In this document: positions 33,778 to 42,266 of the stretch, one piece after another
How positions within the stretch are numbered: position 1 is the first letter of the stretch
Layout: the number at the start of each line of letters is the position of its first letter
NCBI GenBank assembly: GCA_902470815.1
Contig: CABRHS010000003.1
Location: 67,463 to 131,462 of the forward strand
Reading direction: 5' to 3'
Length of the DNA stretch: 64,000 nt
From: an uncultured Collinsella sp.
GTDB taxonomy: Bacteria > Actinomycetota > Coriobacteriia > Coriobacteriales > Coriobacteriaceae
Position numbers and translations under genes: made by a program
Notes under the pieces: generated by a model
Told to the model about the DNA's origin: nothing
What the model saw: the letters and a program-made list of their open reading frames with translations, nothing else
Databases searched by the model: none

Positions 33778-33809
33778 GGGACGGCGCGTCTTCCAAAGAG
33801 GAGTTCGAA

Positions 33810-34757
33810 ATGGACATGGGCCCCTTCCGTACGCTGGTTCGAACGGAGGGGGCTCGTCTGTATCGCGACCTTCCGTGGCGCCGCACGCGCGATCCGTATG
33901 AGATCTGGCTATCCGAGGTCATGTTACAGCAGACCCAGGTCGCCCGCGTCGAGACGCGATGGGTCGAATGGCTCGACAGGTTCCCGAGCGTCTTCGCGTT
34001 GGCCGAGGCGGGCACGGCCGAGGTCCTGTCCGCTTGGCAGGGCATGGGGTACAACAGGCGCGCGCTTGCGCTCAAATCCGCTGCCGAGGAGGTCGCACGC
34101 ACCTATGACGGGGTTTTTCCGCAGGAGACCCGTCAGCTGGTCGCGCTGCCGGGAATAGGTCCGGCGACGGCTCAGGGAATCCGTTCCTTCGCCTTCGACC
34201 TTCCCGGGGTGTACCTGGAGACCAATGTGCGCGCGGTGCTGCTGCATCATCTGTTCCCGGATGTCCCGGAGGTGCCCGACAAGGAGCTCGTCCCCATCGT
34301 GAGGGCAACCTGCCCCTGCGCCGGGGGGACGGCGCCCGCGTTCTCTCGGGCCGATGGGGATGGTGAGCCGGTGGCCGATCGTGGCGCCGATGGACCGTTC
34401 GCGATACGCCAAGATGAGGAGGACACTCCGCGGAGCTGGTATTACGCCATGCTCGATTACGGCGCCCACCTCAAGAAGACCGTGCCCAATCCCTCGCGTC
34501 GCGCTAAGGCGTACACGCGGCAGTCGCGATTTGAGGGCTCCCGCAGGCAGAAGCGGGCGGAGATCGTGCGCAGGCTTCTCGAGGCGCAGGCGAGCGGGGA
34601 GGAGCTGGATGGGGCCGGCGTGCTCGCGGCGCTCAACGAGGCGGAGATGCGGGCGGGAAGGCCCGCCGTGGAGCGCGAACTCGTCGATGAGATCCTTGCG
34701 GACCTCATGCGGGAGGGGTTCTGCATGGAGCTGGACGGCGTCTGGCGCATCGCATAA
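33810..34757 (+). CDS. MutY-like HhH-GPD DNA glycosylase lacking the Fe-S cluster
   Basis: The start is ATG 33810 (GAGGAG upstream), giving 315 residues. SEVMLQQTQV with E36 matches the MutY adenine-binding region, and LPGIGPATAQGI is the helix-hairpin-helix. The catalytic segment normally read as DGNVxR is ETNVRAV, so Glu137 stands where Asp is expected. The four-cysteine Fe-S motif that usually follows is missing; a charged insert (about 170-215) and a helical tail occupy this region. I infer a base-excision glycosylase of a distinct MutY-like clade, acting on oxidised or mispaired bases. Enzymatic activity is not certain. Confidence 0.75.
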   Translation: MDMGPFRTLVRTEGARLYRDLPWRRTRDPYEIWLSEVMLQQTQVARVETRWVEWLDRFPSVFALAEAGTAEVLSAWQGMGYNRRALALKSAAEEVARTYDGVFPQETRQLVALPGIGPATAQGIRSFAFDLPGVYLETNVRAVLLHHLFPDVPEVPDKELVPIVRATCPCAGGTAPAFSRADGDGEPVADRGADGPFAIRQDEEDTPRSWYYAMLDYGAHLKKTVPNPSRRAKAYTRQSRFEGSRRQKRAEIVRRLLEAQASGEELDGAGVLAALNEAEMRAGRPAVERELVDEILADLMREGFCMELDGVWRIA

Positions 34758-34904
34758 GGTGGCGCGCCATATCGCCGTGATGGGGTCTCCTCAGTTTGGG
34801 TACAACGATGTAGGGTGGCCCTGTTGCGGCCTCCCACATGGCCCTGCGCGGTTCGGCGCGCCGGCTGGGTTTCAAGTGCACGCGCCATCGAGGAGGAGGA
34901 ATAC

Positions 34905-35444
34905 ATGGATTTCGAGAACTCTCAGACTAAGAAGAACCTCGAGGCGGCATTTGCCGGCGAATCGCAGGCCCATACGAAGTATCGTTACTATTCGTCCAAG
35001 GCCAAGAAGGAGGGCTTTGTTCAGATCTCCAACATCTTCATGGAGACCGCGCTGAACGAGGCCGAGCACGCCAAGCTCTGGTTCAAGGAGCTGCATGGCG
35101 GCGAGGTGCCCACCACCCTTGATAACCTGCGCGACGCCGCCGCGGGCGAGAACTACGAGTGGACCACCATGTACGATGAGTTCGCCAAGACCGCCGAGGA
35201 GGAGGGCTTCACCGCGATCGCCGCGAAGTTCCGCGGCGTGGGCGCTGTCGAGAAGGCCCATGAGGAGCGCTACGACAAGCTGGCAGAGCGCGTGGAGAAG
35301 GGCGAGGTGTTCGCCCGCGAGGGGGTCAAGGTGTGGAAGTGCCTCAACTGCGGGCACCTGCATGTGGGCCCCGAGGCCCCCGAGATGTGCCCTGTCTGCG
35401 CGCATCCCCAGGCCTACTTCGAGGAGCAGGCGGTCAACTACTAG
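34905..35444 (+). CDS. rbr: Rubrerythrin
   Basis: This 179-residue protein starts at ATG 34905 behind GAGGAGGA. The N-terminal ferritin-like diiron domain has [22 protein letters not shown] and EKAHEERY. The C-terminal rubredoxin-like domain has CLNCGH and CPVCAHP, binding one iron. Rubrerythrin reduces hydrogen peroxide to water in anaerobes. It lies 147 bases after the MutY-like gene. Confidence 0.96.
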   Translation: MDFENSQTKKNLEAAFAGESQAHTKYRYYSSKAKKEGFVQISNIFMETALNEAEHAKLWFKELHGGEVPTTLDNLRDAAAGENYEWTTMYDEFAKTAEEEGFTAIAAKFRGVGAVEKAHEERYDKLAERVEKGEVFAREGVKVWKCLNCGHLHVGPEAPEMCPVCAHPQAYFEEQAVNY

Positions 35445-35664
35445 AACGGGCCGTACTAGAACGGGTCGACCTTGAACGAGGGGAGGGCGCGACCGCGCGT
35501 TCGGGCCGAGATGCGCCCACGCGCGGAAGCCCCGCCCCCGTTCACGTGTGGGTCCGCTCTCAGCTCAACCCTCTAAATTGGTAGCTAAAAGACAGATTGG
35601 GCGATGCGTCGCTTAGGTACAATGTGCGGGCACCTTATTCGCACCACCTTCCGAAGGGCCTCCT

Positions 35665-38600
35665 ATGACCACCGCCGCTTGCAACGAGGGCGTGCGTGAC
35701 GCCCGGTATCGCCCCAATCTCAACGCCAGCGTCTCCAAGGGCATGTTCAGGACCGCGGCCATCGCGGCCGGCATCGCCACGGCAGCCGTCGTGGCCCCTG
35801 TTCTGACGCATGCGCCGGCGACGGTGTACGCCGACGTCGTGTCGCCCGTGCGCTCCCTGCAGGAGCTTGACGAGCAGATCAGGAAAATCGGAACAGCCGA
35901 GCAACTCGCCCAGAAGGCCTCGACGGGAACTCTGTCCGAGGCGGAGGAGCGCCTGGTGCTCCAGCGTGAGCTCGTGCGCCGGGCGAGCGCGGAAAAGCTC
36001 GAGAACTTCCGCGGCGCCTCCGAGGCCAATCGCGATTTTCTCGATTGGTTCATGAACGACCTCATGGCGCTGCGGTATTACATCACCGGCGGCGAGGTGT
36101 GGACCAACAACAGGTCCGGTCGTGCGACCGAGGCAGATTACATCACGTCACTGGGGGTGTTCGCCCGCCTGCGCGCGGCGCGCATGGACGATCTCATCTC
36201 CGCGAACAGCCATGATGCCGACGTTCACCTTCGCATGATGGTGTCCTGCTCCCTCGACGTGTCGGGCCGTGCCCGCCTGTGGACGGGCGATCCGGGTTTC
36301 GTCTCCGATCATCTGGTGCGCTACGAGACGATCAAGACGTTCCGCGATTGCTATATCACGTATCGCTTCCAAAGGAGCATCTTCGACGCCCTGCCGGTCG
36401 AGAGCATGCGCTGGGTGTTCGAAAACCAGCTCACCGATGCGGAGCTGCCCTGGCTCGCCAACTACTCGCTGTCGCTTTATCCCAAGCTTGAGCAGGAGGA
36501 CAGCCGCCTCAACGCGTATTCCTACGTCTGGTACACAGGCGACTATTACAAGGACAACGGCTACGGCAACGCGGCGTTTTACGATGACGCCAAGTTCAAT
36601 GGCCCCGTGACGGAGTTCAAACCCACGGATGGCAGCGGCAAGCCTCCCATCACCTGGCAGGGCGGTTGGAAGGAGAAGTACCGGCTCGCCTACGAGGACC
36701 CGAACTTCCCCAATGCGAATCCGGGCGACCCGTTCCACATCGGATGCGGTGAGATCTCCAAGGTCCCGGGCGCCACGACCGACAAGACCGCCTACCATCG
36801 CCTGTGGATGGTGTTCGAGAAGGGCGGCGTGTGCGGCGCCCTCGCCAAGACGTTCTCCAACTTGAACGGCATGGTCGGCGTGCCGTCGGTCGTGGTGGGC
36901 CAGCCCGGCCACGCCGCGACGCTCACGTACGAGCTGCGTGAGGACGCGAGTGGCAGGCCGGTGCCCACGTACCGCATCCAAAACGATGTGTCCGGATGGG
37001 GCAGGACCGGAAGCCCCTCGGTGGCGCACTGGCTGTGCGACTGGGGCCGCGGCATATCCGATGGCTTCGCGGGCAACTACGCGCTGTACGCGCAGGAGGC
37101 GCTGGCAGACTGGGACGGATATGTGCGCAGCTACGAGTCACGCTTGATCGCCATGTCGTTCGAGGGCGAGGCGCGGCAGCGCGAGGCGCTCGTGGATGCC
37201 GCGATCAGCGCCCAGCCGCTCAACTTTGATGCGTACAAGTCGAAGATCGACCTCATGACGTCCCGCAAGGCGCAGCTGCCCGAATGGGAGAGACTCGCGC
37301 AGGACGTCGCCCGCGCGCTCAGCTGCTACCCGCTGCCCATGCACGACCTCATCAAGTACATGGAGAAGACGGGCGGGAAGGAGCACCTGCTCGCCCTGGA
37401 GGCGGTGCGCCTGGATGCGCTGCAAAAGGCGACGAGGGTCACCAAGGAGCAGACCGTCAACTGGGATGCCTGCGCGCGCGTGGCGCGGAATCTCATGGGC
37501 GAGAAGGATGGCGTCGTGGCGACGTTTTCCTTCGATGGCGAGGACGCCGGCAAGATCCGCCTTGGCGAGCACCTGCGCGGCGGCGGGGTCGCCTGGAAGT
37601 ACAGCCTCGACGGCGGCGGCACGTGGGTCGAGCTCACCAACGGCACCTACGAGGTCCAGCTCACGGAGGAGCAGCTCTCCTCGATCACCGCTGAGAAGGA
37701 CATCCTCATCCAGCTCATCGGCGTGAGCACCGCCAACTGCATCGACATCCAGCAGGGGCAGGCGGCCCAGCTCTCCTGCGAGGCGAACGACCGCGCGAAC
37801 CATATCTATTTCTTCGACGGCAAGGTGCCGGAGGGTATGGAGATGCGCGTGAACGGCGGGTCGTGGGAGCCGCTCGACGTGAAGCGCGAGTTCAAGGGCG
37901 CTTGCACGGTCGAGGTGCGTCGTCCCGCGACGGGCCTCACGACCGCTTCGGAGCCCCTGAAGATGACGTTTACCGAGGGCGCCCGCGATGCGAGTTTCGT
38001 CCCGTATGAGGAGATGAGCGTCAACTCCTACTCATCCTCCCGCGATGGCGAGAGGATGGCCGACCGCGTGGTCGATGGGTATTACGGCAAGGGCAACGAG
38101 TACTGGCTCACGGCAAAGGAGCCCTCTCCCAACGCGTGGATCGTGCTCGATCTGGGCCGCGAACGCCTGGTGAGCTCGGTCGACTACTGGCGTCCCAAGG
38201 CATTGTGGGCCAATGGCATCCCGCGCTGGGAAAAGATGACCTACACCATCTCCGCCGCCCCCGATTCCGGCCTGGCGCAGGGCGTGCCCGTGGACGCCTC
38301 GGCGTTCGAGGTCGTGGGCGCGTATGGCAAGAACGCCACGCAGGTGCCCGCCTGGGAGGATGCCAACCTCACGTCGACGTTCACGTTCGACAAGCCGGTC
38401 CGCGCGCGCTACCTCAAGTTCCACCTGACGGACATCTATCATTGCGCCGTCCTGTTCGACGTCTACGAGGTCCACGAACCCGGCATCGAGGGGGACGCGG
38501 TGGCGTTCGACAGCCTGACTTCGGGATATGGCGAGGGTGATTACAGCCCGATGCCCCTGTCGCTCGTGAACACGAGCAAGGCGACCGCCACAATCAAGCG

Positions 38601-39615
38601 CGTGACCGTGGATAACGACGTGTTCGATGTGGTGGGGACGGGCAACGGGTCCATCGCTCCCGGTGCCACCGACACCTCGTGGCAGGTGAAGCCTCGTGTC
38701 GGCCTCGCCGCGGGGTCTTATCGCGCGAATGCGACGATTGCGTATGCCGGCGCCGAGGGGCAGGAGGACCGTGAGCTCAAGGTCCCCGTGGCGATAGATG
38801 TGTCCCCTCGCGAGGTCTCCCTGACGGTCAAGGCGGAGAAGACGAGTGCCACCTCCGTGCACCTCTCGGCAATCCTTGCGGGTTCCGAGGGCCTGGAGGG
38901 CGAGATCGAATTCGCCTTGTGCGAGGAGGATCGCGCCCCGGGCGCCGCCGTGATGGTGCTGGCGACGGAAGACGGCGGGCAGGTCCAGGGCAACCCCCTG
39001 AACACGTGGACCCCCGACCCGGAGTTCAACAACCTCGTGCCCGGGCAAGTCTATTACGCCTTCGCCAGGGTCAAGGGCCTTCCCGGCTTGGACGCAGTGG
39101 TCGGCGATCAGTCTCTTGAGATCGACATGACGCCCGAGGTGCCCGGCCCCGATCAGGGAGGTGGCGGCGACGGCGGCGATACCGACAACGGCAACAACGG
39201 CGGCGGCAACGGCAACGGCGGCGGCGATACCGGCAACGGCGGCGATACCGGCAACGGCAACGGCGGCGGCAATGGTGGCAATGGCGAGGGCAACGGCAAC
39301 GCCGGTAACGGCGAAACCGGCGGTGATGCCGATAATGGCGGCAACGGTAACGGCGGCGCTGGCGATGGAGATCAGGACGCCGGTCAGGGCGGCGGTTCCG
39401 ATGAACCGGATTCCGCGGGCCCCAGCGGCCCCGCCGGTGATGGCGCCCAGGGCTCCATGGGGAGGCCTCCGGCGGCAGACGGTTCGCGTCTGCCCGCCGC
39501 CGGCGATACGGGGCTTTACGGCGCCATGGCCGGCGCCGGCACGGCACTCGCCGCGTTGAGCGCGGGGGCGATCGCCCGCGCGCGAGCCAAGCGAGGACCC
39601 GCACGCCGTGATTGA
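35665..39615 (+). CDS. Sortase-anchored protein with transglutaminase-like and discoidin domains
   Basis: This 1,316-residue protein starts at ATG 35665. The signal region has a hydrophobic stretch (AAIAAGIATAAVVAPVL) and a likely cleavage after VYA. A helical region (60-380) leads to a core with GGVCGALA (C390), GQPGHAATL (H416) and IQNDVSGWG (N440/D441). Order and spacing suit a Cys-His-Asp triad of the transglutaminase/papain fold. A discoidin (F5/8 type C, CBM32-like) domain spans about 775-940. A Gly/Asn-rich linker precedes LPAAGD (L1276), a hydrophobic helix and a basic tail, a sortase signal variant. I infer a wall-bound enzyme acting on peptides or cross-links and binding glycans. 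Confidence 0.75.
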   Translation: MTTAACNEGVRDARYRPNLNASVSKGMFRTAAIAAGIATAAVVAPVLTHAPATVYADVVSPVRSLQELDEQIRKIGTAEQLAQKASTGTLSEAEERLVLQRELVRRASAEKLENFRGASEANRDFLDWFMNDLMALRYYITGGEVWTNNRSGRATEADYITSLGVFARLRAARMDDLISANSHDADVHLRMMVSCSLDVSGRARLWTGDPGFVSDHLVRYETIKTFRDCYITYRFQRSIFDALPVESMRWVFENQLTDAELPWLANYSLSLYPKLEQEDSRLNAYSYVWYTGDYYKDNGYGNAAFYDDAKFNGPVTEFKPTDGSGKPPITWQGGWKEKYRLAYEDPNFPNANPGDPFHIGCGEISKVPGATTDKTAYHRLWMVFEKGGVCGALAKTFSNLNGMVGVPSVVVGQPGHAATLTYELREDASGRPVPTYRIQNDVSGWGRTGSPSVAHWLCDWGRGISDGFAGNYALYAQEALADWDGYVRSYESRLIAMSFEGEARQREALVDAAISAQPLNFDAYKSKIDLMTSRKAQLPEWERLAQDVARALSCYPLPMHDLIKYMEKTGGKEHLLALEAVRLDALQKATRVTKEQTVNWDACARVARNLMGEKDGVVATFSFDGEDAGKIRLGEHLRGGGVAWKYSLDGGGTWVELTNGTYEVQLTEEQLSSITAEKDILIQLIGVSTANCIDIQQGQAAQLSCEANDRANHIYFFDGKVPEGMEMRVNGGSWEPLDVKREFKGACTVEVRRPATGLTTASEPLKMTFTEGARDASFVPYEEMSVNSYSSSRDGERMADRVVDGYYGKGNEYWLTAKEPSPNAWIVLDLGRERLVSSVDYWRPKALWANGIPRWEKMTYTISAAPDSGLAQGVPVDASAFEVVGAYGKNATQVPAWEDANLTSTFTFDKPVRARYLKFHLTDIYHCAVLFDVYEVHEPGIEGDAVAFDSLTSGYGEGDYSPMPLSLVNTSKATATIKRVTVDNDVFDVVGTGNGSIAPGATDTSWQVKPRVGLAAGSYRANATIAYAGAEGQEDRELKVPVAIDVSPREVSLTVKAEKTSATSVHLSAILAGSEGLEGEIEFALCEEDRAPGAAVMVLATEDGGQVQGNPLNTWTPDPEFNNLVPGQVYYAFARVKGLPGLDAVVGDQSLEIDMTPEVPGPDQGGGGDGGDTDNGNNGGGNGNGGGDTGNGGDTGNGNGGGNGGNGEGNGNAGNGETGGDADNGGNGNGGAGDGDQDAGQGGGSDEPDSAGPSGPAGDGAQGSMGRPPAADGSRLPAAGDTGLYGAMAGAGTALAALSAGAIARARAKRGPARRD

Positions 39616-39683
39616 CTGGAGTTGATGCAGGGGGCACAATAGGGATACGATTCATGTGCGCCTCCCCAAGGGAGGAGTTTCGC

Positions 39684-40073
39684 ATGGACATCTTCATCCA
39701 GCACCCGCAAACCAATCACGCGCATGTCCCCGGCGGTGCCTTGCCGGTGGAAGGCGGTGCCCCCGCTTCGGCGATCTCGTCGGCGGGGGCGCCCGTCTCC
39801 CGGGCTGGGGAGCCCTTGCTTCCGAATGAGGGGGCCTATCGATGCGAGAAGGCGTATGACGCGCGCCGTCGCCGTCGCCGTGCTGTGCTCGCCGTGTTGA
39901 AGGTCGTGCTCACGATCGCGCTGGTGCCCGTCGCGGTGGCCATCGTGTTCGTGGGGTCCTATGTGGTCACCTGCATCTTGGACGGGGCGACCCCCGAAGA
40001 GCTCGTTCAAGCGCTGCTGGACCTATTAGAGCAGGTCAAGAGTATCGTGCGGGAAGTCATGGGGGCCATCTGA
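39684..40073 (+). CDS. Small single-pass membrane protein, unknown function
   Basis: This 129-residue protein starts at ATG 39684 with GGGAGGAG upstream. A Pro/Ala/Gly-rich polar N-terminus (1-60) and an arginine cluster (RRRRRR) precede one hydrophobic helix (about 72-95) and an amphipathic C-terminus (ELVQALLDLLEQVKSIV). The arginines suggest that the N-terminus is cytoplasmic. It follows the surface protein gene after 68 bases. I do not recognise a family. Confidence 0.65.
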   Translation: MDIFIQHPQTNHAHVPGGALPVEGGAPASAISSAGAPVSRAGEPLLPNEGAYRCEKAYDARRRRRRAVLAVLKVVLTIALVPVAVAIVFVGSYVVTCILDGATPEELVQALLDLLEQVKSIVREVMGAI

Positions 40074-40130
40074 GACGGGTAGCTGATAAGATGGGTGGAG
40101 TTTCAAGGCGATTGTTCGGCGAAGGGCTGG

Positions 40131-41525
40131 ATGCACATGGGTGCAGAGTTGTTGACTTCCGTTTTTGCGGGGTGCGCGGCGCTATTCGCCGCCGCCTCCT
40201 GCGTCCTCGCTTTCAAGGCGCGTTCCGAGCGCGCTGCCCATGCCCGCGAGCTTGAGCGCGCGACGGCGGAGGCGGCTCGGGCGAACGAGGCGCTCGACAT
40301 GGCCAACGCGTCGCTCGGTCAGCTCTCGATAACCGTTCATGCCGTGCTCAACCAGGTATCGGGCCTGTCCATCATAGAGCAGCAGCACTTCGAGGCCACC
40401 GGCCGGGCGGCCGAGCAGCTCGGGTCGAGGGTCGATGACGTCCGCCGGGAGACGGCGCAGCAACTGGATCAGAATCGCGACTCTGTCGAGCGACGTCTCG
40501 ACAAGGTGCGCGAGACGGTCGATGCCCAGCTGGGGGCGATCCGGTCCGACAACGAGCGGAAGCTCGAGGCAATCCGCCTGACGGTCGACGAGAAGCTCGC
40601 CGCCACGCTCAACGACCGCCTGGGGGCCTCCTTCAGGCAGGTGAGCGATCAGCTCGAGGCGGTCTATCGGGGACTGGGCGACATGCAGAACATCGCCGCG
40701 GGCGTGGGCGACCTCAAACGCGTCCTGTCCAACGTGAAGACGAGGGGCATCTTGGGCGAGGTGCAGTTGGGGGCGATTCTGGCGGATATCCTCACGCCGG
40801 ACCAATACGCGGAGAACGTGGCGACCAAGCCCGGGAGCTCCGATCGCGTCGAATTCGCCGTGAAGTTGCCGGTTGAGGACGGCGAGCCCATATGGCTGCC
40901 CATCGACTCCAAGTTCCCAGGCGATACGTACGAGCGCTTGCGCGATGCGGTCGAGGCGGGCGACCCCGAGGGCGTCGCGGCCGCGCGCCGCGCGCTCGAG
41001 CAGGTCATCAAGCTCGAGGCCAAGGAGATCTCGAGCAAGTACCTGAGCGTTCCGGAGACCACGAACTTCGGCATCATGTTCCTTCCGTTCGAGGGCCTCT
41101 ACGCCGAGGTGGTGGACCGTTCGGGGTTGATCGAATGCCTGCAGCGCGAGTATCAGGTCAACGTGGCGGGGCCGTCCACAATGGCGGTCATCCTCAACAG
41201 CCTTCAGATGAGCTACCAGACGTTCGCGTTCCAGCGCCGCGCGGACGAGATCCAGAGGGTGCTCAGCGCCGTCAAGGCGGAGTTCCCCAAATACCAGGCC
41301 GAGCTGCGACGCGCGCTCAAGCAGATCGAGACGGCCGGGAAGACGGTGGACGGCATCATCAACACGCGCACGAACGTGATAGAGCGCAAGCTCAAGGCCG
41401 TGACCGCAATGGAAGATGGGGCCCTTGCCGCCGAGCTGCTCGGTATCGAGGACCTTGGCGCGGGCCAGGGGCTCCCCGACCCGGAGGCCGCATGGGAGGA
41501 TGACGTGGAAGGCGAGGTACGGTAA
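40131..41525 (+). CDS. rmuC: RmuC family DNA recombination limiter
   Basis: The start is ATG 40131 (GAAGGG upstream; ATG 40137 is an alternative), giving 464 residues. One N-terminal membrane helix is followed by a long coiled coil (about 35-180) and the RmuC nuclease-like domain, with LSNVKTRGILGEVQL, LPIDSKFPGDTYERL and FGIMFLPFEGLYAEV. RmuC limits recombination between inverted repeats and is predicted to have a restriction-like nuclease fold. The next gene, nth, starts directly after the stop codon, which indicates an operon of DNA maintenance genes. Confidence 0.92.
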   Translation: MHMGAELLTSVFAGCAALFAAASCVLAFKARSERAAHARELERATAEAARANEALDMANASLGQLSITVHAVLNQVSGLSIIEQQHFEATGRAAEQLGSRVDDVRRETAQQLDQNRDSVERRLDKVRETVDAQLGAIRSDNERKLEAIRLTVDEKLAATLNDRLGASFRQVSDQLEAVYRGLGDMQNIAAGVGDLKRVLSNVKTRGILGEVQLGAILADILTPDQYAENVATKPGSSDRVEFAVKLPVEDGEPIWLPIDSKFPGDTYERLRDAVEAGDPEGVAAARRALEQVIKLEAKEISSKYLSVPETTNFGIMFLPFEGLYAEVVDRSGLIECLQREYQVNVAGPSTMAVILNSLQMSYQTFAFQRRADEIQRVLSAVKAEFPKYQAELRRALKQIETAGKTVDGIINTRTNVIERKLKAVTAMEDGALAAELLGIEDLGAGQGLPDPEAAWEDDVEGEVR

Positions 41526-42188
41526 ATGCCGCGAGAGTCGAATGCCGTCAAGCGCGAACGCGCGATCGAGGTCTGCCGCAGGCTGAACGAGCGGTATGGG
41601 CCGGTGGAGTGCTTCTTGGACCATGAGAACCCGTTCAGGCTCGTCATCGCCGTGTTGCTCTCCGCGCAGACCACGGACGCCCAGGTGAACAAGGTCACGC
41701 CGGAGCTGTTCCGCAGGTGGCCGACGCCAGAGGCCATGGCCGGCGCGACGTACGAGGAACTCTCCGATGTCATCAAGTCGCTGGGGTTCTACAAGACCAA
41801 GGCCAAGCACTGCATCGAATGCGCGCAGATGATCGTGGCGGATTACGGCGGCGTGGTTCCCGCGGACATGCGGGAGCTCGTGCAGCTCCCGGGCGTGGGT
41901 CGCAAGACCGCCAACATCGTGTTGAACGTGGGGTACGGCATCGTCGAGGGCATCGCGGTCGACACGCATGTGAACCGCATCGCGCACCGTCTCAGGCTCT
42001 CGCCGAAGACGCACGAGAAGGAGCCGCTCAAGACCGAGCAGGACCTGCTCAAGATCTTGCCGCGCGAGTATTGGAACGACGTGAACCACCAGTGGATCAT
42101 GCTCGGTAGGGAGATCTGCGACGCGCGGAGGCCCTTGTGTGGGGAGTGCCCCCTCGCCGACATCTGCCCGAGCGCGAAACTGGGGTAG
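41526..42188 (+). CDS. nth: Endonuclease III
   Basis: This 220-residue protein starts at ATG 41526, immediately after the rmuC stop. LPGVGRKTANIV contains the catalytic Lys and AVDTHVNRI the catalytic Asp. The C-terminal C-x6-C-x2-C-x5-C motif binds a [4Fe-4S] cluster. The enzyme removes oxidised pyrimidines and nicks the abasic site. The contrast with the cluster-less MutY-like protein at 33810-34757 is notable. It is probably co-transcribed with rmuC. Confidence 0.97.
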   Translation: MPRESNAVKRERAIEVCRRLNERYGPVECFLDHENPFRLVIAVLLSAQTTDAQVNKVTPELFRRWPTPEAMAGATYEELSDVIKSLGFYKTKAKHCIECAQMIVADYGGVVPADMRELVQLPGVGRKTANIVLNVGYGIVEGIAVDTHVNRIAHRLRLSPKTHEKEPLKTEQDLLKILPREYWNDVNHQWIMLGREICDARRPLCGECPLADICPSAKLG

Positions 42189-42266
42189 GATAGGTCGCGG
42201 ATAACTGCAATGCACCGACCCGCTCAAAGGCATTTGGGCGGGTATTCGGTGTTCGAAGGGAACCAT

